A stretch of 41,274 bases of DNA, from the NCBI GenBank assembly GCA_944385365.1, contig CALWWW010000021.1, forward strand, positions 1 through 41,274, read 5' to 3'. Both the position numbers and the translations under genes were made by a program. Position 1 is the first letter of the stretch; each line of letters begins with the position of its first letter. Origin of the DNA: an uncultured Oscillospiraceae bacterium. Lineage in GTDB: Bacteria > Bacillota > Clostridia > Oscillospirales > Oscillospiraceae. This document shows, piece by piece, positions 15,263 to 26,493 of this stretch. The notes below the pieces were generated by a model, which saw only the letters and a program-made list of their open reading frames with translations, searched no databases and was not told the DNA's origin.

Positions 15263-17776
15263 TTATTCTTCCGTCTCCTCGCCGGATTCTTCCTTTTCCA
15301 CCCGCTCCAGGGCAATGACCCGGTTGCCCTCGTCAATGCGCATGACGATAACGCCCTGGGTATCGCGCTTGTAGATGTTGATATCGGAAGCGGCCATGCG
15401 GATCATCACGCCGCCGTCCTCAATGAGCATAACATCGTCGTCGTCGCAAACCACCCGGACACCGGCAATGGGTCCGGTTTTTTCCGTGAGATTGTAGGCT
15501 TTCAGGCCCTTGCCGCCGCGCTTCTGGGGCTGGCGGGTGCCGTCTTCACCGGTACGCAGATACTCTTCCACGTTGGTGCGCTTGCCGTAGCCGTTTTCCG
15601 TGACGGCAAGCAGCTGTTTGCCCTCCTGGTACAGCTCCGCGCCCACGACCCGGTCGCCGTCCTCCAGACGGATGCCCCGGACACCCTGGGCGTCGCGGCC
15701 CATGGGCCGGACGTCGTTTTCATCGCAGCAGAGGGCCATACCGTCCTTGGTGCAGATGAGAATTTGGTCGCTGCCGTTGGTTTTCAGCACGGAGATCAGC
15801 TTGTCGCCTTCCTCCAGGGTCAACGCCCGGATACCGGCCTTGCGGGCCGTATGGATGGACTCCATCACCAGCCGCTTGACGGTACCGTTCCGGGTGACCA
15901 TGAACAGGTAACTGTCCTCGCCAAATTCGCGGGTAGCCAGCATGGCCGTCACCTGTTCGCCGGGCTCCAGAGGCAGAATGTTAACGATGGCCGTACCGCG
16001 GGCCGTCCGGCCCGCCTCGGGAATCCGATAGCCCTTGCGGCGGTGGACCTTGCCGGTACTGGTGAAGAACAGCAGATAATCGTGGGTAGACGCCGTCACC
16101 ATGGAGCGGACATAGTCCTCCTCCTTCAGGTTCTGGGCGTTGACGCCGCGGCCGCCGCGGCGCTGGGTCCGGTAGGTGGAGGCGGGCATCCGCTTGATGT
16201 AGCCCTGACGGGACAGGGTATAGCAGCACTCTTCCTCTTCGATCAGGTCCTCAATATCGATCTCGTCCTCCACATCCTCAATGTCCGTGTGGCGGTCGTC
16301 GCCGAATTTTTCGGCAATCTCCAGCAGCTCTTCCTTGAGGACCTGCTTCTGCATCTCCTCGCTGGCCAGCAGCCGGTTGTAGTAGTCAATCCGCTCTTCC
16401 AGCTCCTTGTACTCGGCTTCCAGCTTCTCCCGGTTCAGACCCTGGAGAGCAATGAGCCGCATATCACAGATGGCCTGGGCCTGGACGTCGGACAGGGAGA
16501 ACCGGTCCATCAACCGCTGTTTGGCGTCGTCGTAGCTGGTGCGGATAATGCGGATGACCTCGTCGATGTTGTCCTGGGCAATGAGCAGACCTTCCAGCAG
16601 GTGGGCCCGCTCCTGGGCCTTGCGCAGATCGTACTGGGTGCGGCGGATAATAACCTGCTGCTGATAGTGGAGATATTCGTCGAGAATGTGCCGCAGAGAC
16701 AGGATTTTGGGCTGCAATTTGCCGTTGACCTCGGTCAACGCCAGCATATTGATGGCAAAGGTGGTTTGCAGCTGGGTCTGGGCAAACAGACGGTTGAGCA
16801 CCACCTGGGGATTGGCGTCGCGCTTGAGCTCGATGACAATGCGCATACCGTTGCGGTCGGACTCGTCGCGGATATCGGAGATACCCTCCAGCCGCTTGTC
16901 CTCCACCTGGTCGGCCATGTTCTTGATGAGCATGCGCTTGTTGACCTGGTAGGGAATCTCGGTGACGATGATGCGGGTCCGGTCCTTGTTGAACTCCTCA
17001 AATTCCGTCTTGGCCCGGACCATGACGCGGCCGCGGCCCGTGGCATAGGCGGCCCGGATGCCGCTGCGGCCCATGATGGTGCCGCCGGTGGGGAAGTCGG
17101 GTCCCTGGACGTGCTCCATCAGGTCAATGAGCTCGGCTTCCGGGTTGTCCAGCACCTCCACCGCCGCGCCGATGACCTCCCGCAGATTGTGGGGCGGGAT
17201 GTTGGTGGCCATACCGACGGCGATACCGGCGGAGCCGTTGACCAGCAGATTGGGGAACCGGGAGGGCAGAACCTTGGGCTCCTTCCGTGTCTCGTCGAAG
17301 TTGGGGTCCCAGTCCACCGTGTCCTTTTCGATGTCCCGCAGCATTTCAGCGGAAATCTTCGCCAGTCTGGCTTCCGTATAACGGTAGGCGGCGGCGGGAT
17401 CGCCGTCGATGGAACCGAAGTTACCGTGGCCGTCCACCAACGGGTAGCGCATGGAGAAATCCTGTGCCAGACGGACCAAAGCGTCATAAACAGAAGCGTC
17501 GCCGTGGGGATGGTACCGGCCCAGCACGTCGCCCACGCAGGTGGCCGACTTTTTGAAGGGCTTGTCATGGGTCAGATTGTCCTCGTACATGGCGTAGAGG
17601 ATGCGCCGATGGACCGGCTTGAGGCCGTCGCGGACGTCGGGCAGCGCTCTGCCCACGATGACCGACATGGCATATTCGATATAGGACTTCTCCATCTCCT
17701 CCACCAGCGGGGCGGAGACGATGGTCTGATCCGGGAATCGAATCTCCTCGGGATCGTATTGTGGTTTCTTGCTCAT
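15263..17776 (-). CDS. gyrA: DNA gyrase subunit A
   Basis: GyrA is the DNA breakage-reunion subunit of gyrase, which introduces negative supercoils with GyrB. The catalytic tyrosine is Y133 in R-Y-T-E. The C-terminal beta-pinwheel starts with the GyrA box QRRGGRGV (about residue 560), which distinguishes it from ParC, and ends in an acidic tail. The length of 837 aa is normal. In the quinolone region H-G-D-A94-S-V-Y-D98, the residue equal to E. coli Ser83 is Ala, while Asp87 is kept. The start is ATG at 17776, 36 nt after gyrB. Confidence 0.98.
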   Translation of the reverse strand: MSKKPQYDPEEIRFPDQTIVSAPLVEEMEKSYIEYAMSVIVGRALPDVRDGLKPVHRRILYAMYEDNLTHDKPFKKSATCVGDVLGRYHPHGDASVYDALVRLAQDFSMRYPLVDGHGNFGSIDGDPAAAYRYTEARLAKISAEMLRDIEKDTVDWDPNFDETRKEPKVLPSRFPNLLVNGSAGIAVGMATNIPPHNLREVIGAAVEVLDNPEAELIDLMEHVQGPDFPTGGTIMGRSGIRAAYATGRGRVMVRAKTEFEEFNKDRTRIIVTEIPYQVNKRMLIKNMADQVEDKRLEGISDIRDESDRNGMRIVIELKRDANPQVVLNRLFAQTQLQTTFAINMLALTEVNGKLQPKILSLRHILDEYLHYQQQVIIRRTQYDLRKAQERAHLLEGLLIAQDNIDEVIRIIRTSYDDAKQRLMDRFSLSDVQAQAICDMRLIALQGLNREKLEAEYKELEERIDYYNRLLASEEMQKQVLKEELLEIAEKFGDDRHTDIEDVEDEIDIEDLIEEEECCYTLSRQGYIKRMPASTYRTQRRGGRGVNAQNLKEEDYVRSMVTASTHDYLLFFTSTGKVHRRKGYRIPEAGRTARGTAIVNILPLEPGEQVTAMLATREFGEDSYLFMVTRNGTVKRLVMESIHTARKAGIRALTLEEGDKLISVLKTNGSDQILICTKDGMALCCDENDVRPMGRDAQGVRGIRLEDGDRVVGAELYQEGKQLLAVTENGYGKRTNVEEYLRTGEDGTRQPQKRGGKGLKAYNLTEKTGPIAGVRVVCDDDDVMLIEDGGVMIRMAASDINIYKRDTQGVIVMRIDEGNRVIALERVEKEESGEETEE

Positions 17777-17812
17777 GTATGTGCCTTCCTTTTCTCGTTG
17801 GCGATTGGCAAC

Positions 17813-20052
<2,240 letters not shown>

Positions 20053-20056
20053 CCGG

Positions 20057-21166
20057 TCACGCTCCTTCCAGCAGCGCGCCGTGCTCGATGGTCAGCACCT
20101 TGCCGATCTCTGTCACGCGGCTGCGCTCACAGCAGGTGATAAACACCTGGCCCGAGGCGATGCGGTTAAGAATAAAGTCCTGCCGGGCCGGGTCCAGCTC
20201 CGACAGCACATCGTCCAGCAGCAGTACCGGCTCTTCGCCGGTGTCCCGCCGGAAAATTTCCCGCTCGGCCAGCTTCAGCGAAATGGCCGCTGTGCGGATC
20301 TGGCCCTGGGAACCGTAGCCCTTGAGACTGACGCCGTCCAGCAGTACGTCGAAATCGTCCCGATGGGGGCCGGAAAGGCATTGGCACGATTCCAGCTCCG
20401 CCCGGTAGTGGCTGTGCTGGTGCTCCAGCAGCTTTTGCAGCACCTCCTGCTGGGGGGCCAAGGGGTCGGGAATATTGGAAACCGTCTGGTAAGTGACGGT
20501 TAAATGCTCTTTTCCGCCGGAAAACTCCTGGTGAAAATCGGCGGCCAGCTGGGCCAGCCGTTCCATAAACCGGGCCCGATAGGCGATTAAAATGGCGCCC
20601 ACCTGAGCCATCCGGAGGTTGAAGTCCGGCAGCGTCTCCAAAAGGGACGGATTTTGGAACCGGTCCTTTAAAATCCGACTTTTGTGGTCGTGGAGACGGG
20701 TATATTGGGTCAGCGCCCGTTCATAGCCGGGCCGCAGCTGGGTCAAGGCATTGTCCATGAGCCGGCGGCGGGCCGACGGGCCCATTTTCAGCGTCAGCAG
20801 GTCCTCGGGACAGAACAGCACTGTGGTGAGAATGCCGGGCAGCTCTGCCGCCGTTTTCTGGCGGACACCGCCGATGTACAGCTGCCGGGACCGGCGACCG
20901 GGAAACAAAACGGCCCGGATGGACTGTTCCCGTCCCTGGGAGAACAGCTTCGCCTCCAACTCCGCAAACTCCGCCCCCATGCCGATGAGCTCCTGCTCCT
21001 TGCGGGTACGGAAGGAGTGGCCCATGGACAGATAGGTGATGGCCTCCAGCAGATTGGTTTTTCCCTGGGCATTGTCCCCGACAATCAGGTTGACGCCGGG
21101 GACAAAGTCGGCCGTCAGCGATTCGTAGTTGCGAAAGCCCCGCAGCCGCAGCTGCTCAAGCCTCAT
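20057..21166 (-). CDS. recF: DNA replication and repair protein RecF
   Basis: RecF is an SMC-like ABC ATPase that helps RecOR load RecA at gaps. Visible: the N-terminus MRLEQLRLRGFRNYESL, Walker A GDNAQGKTNLLEAI (about 31-44), the signature region SLKGYGSQGQIRTAAISLKL, Walker B LLLDDVLSELD and the GPHRDD element. The length of 369 aa is normal. The start ATG overlaps the preceding S4 gene by 11 nt, so coupling is likely. Confidence 0.97.
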   Translation of the reverse strand: MRLEQLRLRGFRNYESLTADFVPGVNLIVGDNAQGKTNLLEAITYLSMGHSFRTRKEQELIGMGAEFAELEAKLFSQGREQSIRAVLFPGRRSRQLYIGGVRQKTAAELPGILTTVLFCPEDLLTLKMGPSARRRLMDNALTQLRPGYERALTQYTRLHDHKSRILKDRFQNPSLLETLPDFNLRMAQVGAILIAYRARFMERLAQLAADFHQEFSGGKEHLTVTYQTVSNIPDPLAPQQEVLQKLLEHQHSHYRAELESCQCLSGPHRDDFDVLLDGVSLKGYGSQGQIRTAAISLKLAEREIFRRDTGEEPVLLLDDVLSELDPARQDFILNRIASGQVFITCCERSRVTEIGKVLTIEHGALLEGA

Positions 21167-21410
21167 GGGCAGTCACCTGCCAGCGGTTGGGGCCGAAGGA
21201 GACCACGTCGCCGGGATACAGCTTCCGGCCCCGGCGGGTCTCCGTCTCTCCATTGACGGAAATTTCCCCGTTCTGAATGAAATTCTTGGCCATGCCGCCG
21301 GAGGAAACCGCGTCGCAGAACTTCAAAAAGTCCTGTAATTTGATAAATTCCGTGTGAATGGCCACGGGAATGGGGGCATCCGATTGTTTTCTGGTGACGC
21401 GAACTTTCAT
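21156..21410 (-). CDS. S4-domain RNA-binding protein (YaaA/RlbA-like)
   Basis: This 84-aa protein carries a single S4 RNA-binding fold, with pattern KLQDFLKFCDAVSSGGMAKN, then NGEISVNGETETRRGRKLYPGD. It is the YaaA-type protein regularly found between dnaN and recF in Firmicutes. Its exact function is unsettled; ribosome assembly has been proposed. The start is ATG at 21410, nine nt after AAAGGA; a TTG six nt upstream is less likely. It overlaps recF by 11 nt. Confidence 0.9.
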   Translation of the reverse strand: MKVRVTRKQSDAPIPVAIHTEFIKLQDFLKFCDAVSSGGMAKNFIQNGEISVNGETETRRGRKLYPGDVVSFGPNRWQVTAHEA

Positions 21411-21446
21411 AACCAATCGTCCTTTACAAAATGTTGGGCTCTGCTC

Positions 21447-22559
21447 TTACATGGATTCCTTCAACCGGACCGGCAGAACCATATAGGCAAACTGGTCGCT
21501 GCCGTCGGTGGGGGTCAGGACAATGGGGCTCAGGCCGTTGCTCAGCTCCAGCGTAACCTCCTGGGCGGGAACCGCCTTCAAGGCGTCCAGCAGATAGCGG
21601 CAGTTGAAGCCGATTTCCAGATTTTTGCCGTCACCGGCCACGGGGCACACATCATGGGCCGCGCCGATGGTGGTAACGGTCTTGAAATCGGCGCTGTTGT
21701 CGGAAAAGACGCAGCGGACCGGGCTCTTGAGCCGTTCGGAGACAATCAAACTCACACGTTCAATGGAAGCGTTGAGCTGCTCCACGTTGGCCGTCAGCTT
21801 GATGGGATTTTCCGTGGGCAGCACCCGCCGCCAATCGAGGAATTCACCCTCCAGCAGACGGCAAACCAGGGTGGCTTCTCCGATCTGGAACATCAGATGC
21901 TTGCTGCCCAGGGTGAACCGGGCTTCCTCGTCGGTGTCGCCCAGAATTTTTTCCACTTCTTTCAACGCGGCGCCGGGAGCTACAAAGGTCATGACGCGGC
22001 CGGGAGCCTCCTCAAAATGGAACCGGCGCAGGGCCAGACGGTAGCCGTCCACGGCCACCACGGTCATATCGGTTTCCGTGACCTCAAAGCGGCAGCCGGT
22101 GTGGACCGGGCGGGTCTGATTTTCCGACACGGCAAAAATGGTGCCGGAGATCAGCTCCTTCAGGGCCCGCTGGGGGATGGAAACGCCGTTGGCGTATTCC
22201 ACATCGGGCAGCTCCGGGTAGTTTTCGGCATCGGTGGCCGTAATGGTAAAGGAGGAAATGCCGCAGCGGATGGACACCTTATAGCTGTCGTCCACAGAGA
22301 CGGTGACCTCCTCATCGGGGAGCTTCCGCACAATATCGAAAAACAGGCGGGCAGGCAGAATACAGGTACCGGTCTCCACAATCTCCGCCGGTACCGAAAC
22401 GGTAATACCGGTTTCCAGATTATAACCAGTGAGCTGTAACTTCATGCCGGCGTGGACGTGAATGCCTTCCAGGGCCGCCATGGGACTCTTGGGGGCCACC
22501 GTCCGGGAGGCCACAGAGATAGCGGAAACCAGAAGCGCTTTTTCACAGACAAATTTCAT
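21447..22559 (-). CDS. dnaN: DNA polymerase III beta subunit (sliding clamp)
   Basis: DnaN is the ring-shaped processivity clamp for the replicase. It has the MKFVCEKALLVSAISVASRTV start, three clamp folds of about 120 residues, and the C-terminal QFAYMVLPVRL typical of the family (usually ...YVVMPMRL). The length of 370 aa is normal. The start is ATG at 22559, seven nt after GGAGGA. It is 36 nt upstream of the S4 gene and separated from dnaA by 532 nt of non-coding DNA, so it probably has its own promoter. Confidence 0.97.
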   Translation of the reverse strand: MKFVCEKALLVSAISVASRTVAPKSPMAALEGIHVHAGMKLQLTGYNLETGITVSVPAEIVETGTCILPARLFFDIVRKLPDEEVTVSVDDSYKVSIRCGISSFTITATDAENYPELPDVEYANGVSIPQRALKELISGTIFAVSENQTRPVHTGCRFEVTETDMTVVAVDGYRLALRRFHFEEAPGRVMTFVAPGAALKEVEKILGDTDEEARFTLGSKHLMFQIGEATLVCRLLEGEFLDWRRVLPTENPIKLTANVEQLNASIERVSLIVSERLKSPVRCVFSDNSADFKTVTTIGAAHDVCPVAGDGKNLEIGFNCRYLLDALKAVPAQEVTLELSNGLSPIVLTPTDGSDQFAYMVLPVRLKESM

Positions 22560-22637
22560 GAACAGTTCCTCCGTGTATTCTCTCTTAGTAGAAAGAAAGG
22601 ATTTTTTAGTAGTTGCAGTAGTCGTAGAAGAAAATTA

Positions 22638-22804
22638 TGTGGAAAACTGCCGCGAGCCCTGTCGTATCAACGGTTTTTTCTCCACAGGCCCCTGTGCATT
22701 CCACAGGAAGTTTTCACAATCCACTGTGGAGAAAATTTTTTCTTTCAAAAAACCGCAAATTTTCCACAAAAATTACCTAACATTCCACAAGCCGCTGTGG
22801 AAAA
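22638..22804. promoter_or_regulatory. degenerate DnaA-box region between dnaA and dnaN
   Basis: One-mismatch boxes of the TTTTCCACA type occur at 22638-22646, 22760-22768 and 22796-22804, with weaker TTCTCCACA and ATTCCACA sites between. There is no perfect box. This is the position of the unwinding region in B. subtilis. The remainder to 22969 shows no ORF, only an imperfect hairpin around 22888-22938. Confidence 0.55.
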
Positions 22805-22969
22805 CTTTTGGCGCGACAAAATCCACTGCGGTCGCCGACAAAAAACGCCATCACGCCCTTGTGATGCACAGACTTTTCGTCTACCTCCGCAGCAATGCGA
22901 AGCATGGATTCAGAGCGTTGCTGCATCGCTTCTGCGGCACCGCGCTATATAAAATCATGAACCAAATTC

Positions 22970-23082
22970 TAAAAGTTTTACTCGATTTTTTTCAAAAAAT
23001 CGCAGGGTCCAGGGGCAGCGCCCCGGTCGCGCCTCGCAAGGCGCGAAATACCCGCCCGCCGCAGCGGGCGAAATCCCCATAA
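22970..23082 (+). repeat. modular hairpin repeat, copy R3
   Basis: This is copy R3 of the modular family, in plus orientation, ending 9 nt from the dnaA stop and antisense to dnaA. Order: AT inverted repeat (CGATTTTTTT/CAAAAAATCG), GGGGC-AGC-GCCCC, GCGCCT-CGCA-AGGCGC then GAAAT, and GCCCGC-CGCA-GCGGGC then GAAAT. It is the shortest multi-hairpin copy and lies inside the dnaA-dnaN interval. Confidence 0.85.
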
Positions 23083-23091
23083 CCGCACCCA

Positions 23092-24402
23092 TTACAGCCG
23101 GTTATTGATGTTGGCGGTGATGTCGCGGATGGTTTCGGCCAGGACGCCGCCCTGATCCATGGCTTTTTCCACCTTGCGGATGGCATAAATGACGGTGGAG
23201 TGGTCCTTGCCGAATTCGCGGCCGATGTCGGGGAGGCTCAAATTGGTCAGCTGACGGATCAGATACATGGCAACCTGGCGGGCTTCGGCGGTGCCTTTGT
23301 TCTTGAGGGTACCCCGGAGGGTGCTCTCCGGAATGGAATAGAAGCGGCTGACCTCGGAAATGATGAGACTGGGGGTGGGAAGGGCTTCCGTTTTGCCCTT
23401 GTACATGTCCTTGATGGCACGGGAAACCGACGGCACATCAATATTCATGCCGTTGAGCTTCTGATAGGCCATAATCTTTTTCACGGTGCCTTCAATCTGC
23501 CGCACGTTGGAGGTGACATTCTCCGCAATATAGGCACAGACGTCGTCGGGCATATCCAATCCCAGGGACGTGGCCTTGTTTTTGATGATGGCCATACGGG
23601 TTTCGTAGTCGGGCGGGATAATATCGGCCTGGAGACCCCACTGGAATCGGGTTTTCAGCCGGTCCTCCAGCTTGAGCATCTCCTCGGGGGGACGGTCGGA
23701 GGTGAGGACAATCTGCTTTTTGGCCTCGTACAGGGTGTTGAAGGTATGGAAAAACTCCTCCTCCGTGGAGGCCTTGCCGGCAATAAACTGAATATCGTCC
23801 ATCAAAAACAGGTCGGCATTGCGGTATTTGCTGCGGAATTCGATATTCCGGCCTTCCTGGAGGGCGGCCACCAGTTCATTGGTGAATTGATCGCCCTTGA
23901 TGTACACAATATTATAGTTGGGGTGCTGCTTGTGGATTTCCGCTGCAATGGCGTAGAGCAGGTGAGTTTTGCCCAGGCCCGAGGGGCCGTAGATCAGAAG
24001 GGGGTTATACGCGCCGGCGGGATTGTTGGCCACGGCCACGGCCGCCGCGTGGGCAAACCGGTTGGACGAGCCGACCACGAACTTTTCAAAGGTAAACTCC
24101 GGGTTGAACTCCACAAACTTGGGCTTTTCCATGCGGCTTTTGTACTCTTCCACATTCTCTTCCAGCAGGACAACCACCTCGACCTCCTGGTTGTAGAGCT
24201 CCCGCATGGCATCCTGAATGTATTCCATGCAGCGCCGCTGGATCACATCCTGCTGATATTCGTAGGGTGTGGACAGAATCAGCTGATGGTCGGTGATCTC
24301 CACCACATTGGTATCGTCAAACCAGGCGGATGTGGCCGCAGCACCCATTTTATTTTCAATATGGCCAAGCACCTTGGCCCAAATAAACGCGGCAGAAGGC
24401 AT
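23092..24402 (-). CDS. dnaA: chromosomal replication initiator protein DnaA
   Basis: DnaA is the AAA+ initiator that binds DnaA boxes and unwinds oriC. It has four domains: N-terminal domain I (about 1-80), a short linker, AAA+ with Walker A G139-P-S-G-L-G-K-T146 and Walker B LFLMDDIQFI (about 205), and a C-terminal helix-turn-helix with GKDHSTVIYAIRKVE that reads TTATCCACA. The start is ATG at 24402 with AAAGGAGG; an in-frame ATG at 24435 has no ribosome site. The 436-aa length is normal. The promoter carries an adjacent perfect DnaA box, so self-control is likely. Confidence 0.98.
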   Translation of the reverse strand: MPSAAFIWAKVLGHIENKMGAAATSAWFDDTNVVEITDHQLILSTPYEYQQDVIQRRCMEYIQDAMRELYNQEVEVVVLLEENVEEYKSRMEKPKFVEFNPEFTFEKFVVGSSNRFAHAAAVAVANNPAGAYNPLLIYGPSGLGKTHLLYAIAAEIHKQHPNYNIVYIKGDQFTNELVAALQEGRNIEFRSKYRNADLFLMDDIQFIAGKASTEEEFFHTFNTLYEAKKQIVLTSDRPPEEMLKLEDRLKTRFQWGLQADIIPPDYETRMAIIKNKATSLGLDMPDDVCAYIAENVTSNVRQIEGTVKKIMAYQKLNGMNIDVPSVSRAIKDMYKGKTEALPTPSLIISEVSRFYSIPESTLRGTLKNKGTAEARQVAMYLIRQLTNLSLPDIGREFGKDHSTVIYAIRKVEKAMDQGGVLAETIRDITANINNRL

Positions 24403-24448
24403 GGGCCCCTCCTTTCCCCCAGTAAAAATGGGCATATAAAATCAACCT

Positions 24449-24490
24449 ATTCTATCACAAAAGGCGGTGGTCCGCAAGTAGTTATCCACA
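24449..24490 (-). promoter_or_regulatory. dnaA promoter with DnaA box
   Basis: On the minus strand, TTGCGG (24472-24477) and TAGAAT (24449-24454) have a 17-nt spacer. A perfect DnaA box (24482-24490) sits just upstream of the -35. The region also marks the strand switch of the window. Confidence 0.8.
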
Positions 24491-24527
24491 GGCCCTTGTC
24501 TATAACCTGGAAAACCGGCGGCCGCAG

Positions 24528-24556
24528 TTGCAAAGAAAAAGGGACTGTGTTACAAT
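24528..24556 (+). promoter_or_regulatory. sufC promoter
   Basis: TTGCAA (24528-24533), a 17-nt spacer and TACAAT (24551-24556), about 54 nt before the sufC start and divergent from dnaA. Confidence 0.8.
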
Positions 24557-24609
24557 ATCGGCAAACTGTGCCAACAAAATTCGAGTGCGATTGTTGAGGT
24601 TATGAACAG

Positions 24610-25344
24610 ATGCTGGAAATCAAAAATCTCTCGGTGACTGTCAACGACGAAAACGGCAGAGCCGACATTTTAAAAGACATCAATCTGACGGTGGAGGACC
24701 GGAAATTCATCGTCATCACCGGCCCCAACGGCGGCGGCAAAACCACCCTGGCCCGGGCCATTATGGGTCTGGCTCCCGTTACCGGCGGCTCCATCCTCTG
24801 GAACGGCACGGAATTGGCCGACAAATCCGTGACGGAGCGGGCAAAACTGGGCGTTTCCTACGGATTTCAGCAGCCGCCCCGGTTCAAGGGCATGAAGGTG
24901 GCCGATCTTCTGTCCATTGCCGCCGGCCGGAAGCTGAACCACGACGAAACCTGCTCCTATCTGACGAAAGTGGGATTGTGCGCCCGGGACTATTTGGACC
25001 GGGATGTGGACGCCAGCTTGTCCGGCGGCGAGGTCAAGCGCATTGAAATCGCCACGATTCTGGCCAGGAAATGCCCCCTGATGATCTTCGATGAGCCGGA
25101 GGCCGGTATCGATCTCTGGTCCTTTGCCCGTCTGACGGAGACCTTTTCCGAAATCCACGCCAAAAAAGAGGCCACCATCCTCATCATCTCCCACCAGGAG
25201 CGGATCATCCGTCTGGCCGACGAAATCATTCTGGTGGCCGACGGCCATGTAAAGGACCGGGGCCCCGCCGAAAAAATCTATCCCCAAATTCTCGCAGACA
25301 CCGTTTCGGGCTGCAACCGGCTGGAGGTAAACGGAACATGCTGA
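24610..25344 (+). CDS. sufC: Fe-S assembly ATPase SufC
   Basis: SufC is the ABC-type ATPase of the SUF iron-sulfur scaffold. Walker A is GPNGGGKTTLA (about 37-47), the signature SLSGGEVKRIEIATIL (about 138-153), Walker B PLMIFDEPEAGIDLWS, and the switch His ISHQER. The DEPEAGID form fits the SufC branch rather than importers. The length is 244 aa. The start is ATG at 24610. The sufB/D-like partner overlaps the end by seven nt. No sufS, sufU or sufE is in the window. Confidence 0.93.
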   Translation: MLEIKNLSVTVNDENGRADILKDINLTVEDRKFIVITGPNGGGKTTLARAIMGLAPVTGGSILWNGTELADKSVTERAKLGVSYGFQQPPRFKGMKVADLLSIAAGRKLNHDETCSYLTKVGLCARDYLDRDVDASLSGGEVKRIEIATILARKCPLMIFDEPEAGIDLWSFARLTETFSEIHAKKEATILIISHQERIIRLADEIILVADGHVKDRGPAEKIYPQILADTVSGCNRLEVNGTC

Positions 25345-26261
25345 ACGACGTACAAAAGCACATTCTGGAAGTGGTCGCCGCCATGAAAAACGGCGAGACC
25401 GACGGCGCGGTGAACATCCGCATCGACGGCAAAAAGGCCCATCGGGTCAACTCCGAGCACATCCGGATTGAATCCAAAACCGACAAGGACGGCATTGACA
25501 TTCACATTGCCCCCTTTACCAAGCATGAAAGCGTCCATATTCCCGTGGTGCTGACGGAGAGCGGCTTCCATGACAAGGTTTACAACGACTTTTATATTGG
25601 AGAGGGCGCGGAGGTCAACATTGTGGCCGGATGCGGTATCCACAACTGTGGCTGCGACGACTCCCAGCACGACGGCGTCCACACCTTTTATGTGGGAAAA
25701 AACGCAAAAGTCACCTATTCCGAGACCCACTACGGCGAAGGTGAAGGCGGCGGCAAGCGGATTCTGAACCCGGAAACCATCCTCTATCTGGAGGAAGGCG
25801 CTTCCGTCACCCTGGACACCACCCAGATCAAGGGTGTGGACGATACCAAGCGGTACACCAAGGCCGTTTTGGGCAAGGACGCGGAAATTGTCATCACCGA
25901 AAAGCTGCTGACCCATGACAACCAGTACGCCGAAAGCGAAATGGACGTGTTTTTGAACGGCGAAGGCTCCAAAACCCGTGTGATTTCCCGGTCTGTGGCC
26001 CAGGATAACTCCGTTCAGGTGTTTTATCCGCGGGTGGAGGGCAATGCGCCCTGTTTTGGACACGTCAGCTGCGACGCCATCATTATGGGCGAAGCCAAGG
26101 TCAAGGCCATTCCCGCCATTTCCTGTAACCATGTGGACGCGGGGCTGATTCATGAAGCGGCCATCGGCAAAATTGCCGGCGACCAGCTGTTGAAGCTCAT
26201 GACGTTGGGCCTGACGGCGGAGGAAGCCGAAGAGAAGATTCTCGAGGGCTTTTTGCGGTAA
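25338..26261 (+). CDS. SufB/SufD family Fe-S scaffold protein
   Basis: This 307-aa protein matches the beta-helix core and C-terminal helical part of SufB/SufD. Motifs: HVSCDAIIMGEAKVKAIPAI and the family ending HVDAGLIHEAAIGKIAGDQL, followed by L-T-A-E-E-A-E-E-K-I-L. It is much shorter than SufB (about 465 aa) or SufD (about 420 aa) because the N-terminal domain is absent. As sole partner of SufC it resembles the minimal two-gene SUF type, where one SufB/D protein would form a homodimer on two SufC. A possible cluster-binding motif is CGIHNCGCDD (about residue 98). The start is ATG at 25338 after CTGGAGG, overlapping sufC. Confidence 0.88.
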   Translation: MLNDVQKHILEVVAAMKNGETDGAVNIRIDGKKAHRVNSEHIRIESKTDKDGIDIHIAPFTKHESVHIPVVLTESGFHDKVYNDFYIGEGAEVNIVAGCGIHNCGCDDSQHDGVHTFYVGKNAKVTYSETHYGEGEGGGKRILNPETILYLEEGASVTLDTTQIKGVDDTKRYTKAVLGKDAEIVITEKLLTHDNQYAESEMDVFLNGEGSKTRVISRSVAQDNSVQVFYPRVEGNAPCFGHVSCDAIIMGEAKVKAIPAISCNHVDAGLIHEAAIGKIAGDQLLKLMTLGLTAEEAEEKILEGFLR

Positions 26262-26270
26262 ATCAAGGGA

Positions 26271-26475
26271 TTTTTTGGGGGCTCTGCCCCCAAACCCCCG
26301 CGATTTTTTGAAAAAAATCGAGTAAAACTTTTTATAACGCCATACCCGTTCCGGGCATGGCGTGGATTTGTATTGAGAATAAACAAAAAATAAAAGTTTT
26401 TACTCAATTTTTTTACAAAAAAATTGCGGTTTCCAAAGGCAGCGCCTTTGGTCGCCCGCCGCAGCGGGCGAAATC
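26271..26475. repeat. modular hairpin repeats, inverted pair R4
   Basis: Two copies face each other. The left copy (26271-26332) is in minus orientation, with TGGGGGC-AGA-GCCCCCA and the AT inverted repeat. The right copy (26391-26475) is plus, with AT inverted repeat, CCAAAGGC-AGC-GCCTTTGG and GCCCGC-CGCA-GCGGGC then GAAAT. Between them is a hairpin CGCCATACCCG/CGGGCATGGCG (26339-26363). The whole sits between sufB and rlmH and can fold into one large cruciform. Confidence 0.85.
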
Positions 26476-26493
26476 CATGGACAGGAGGGCCTT

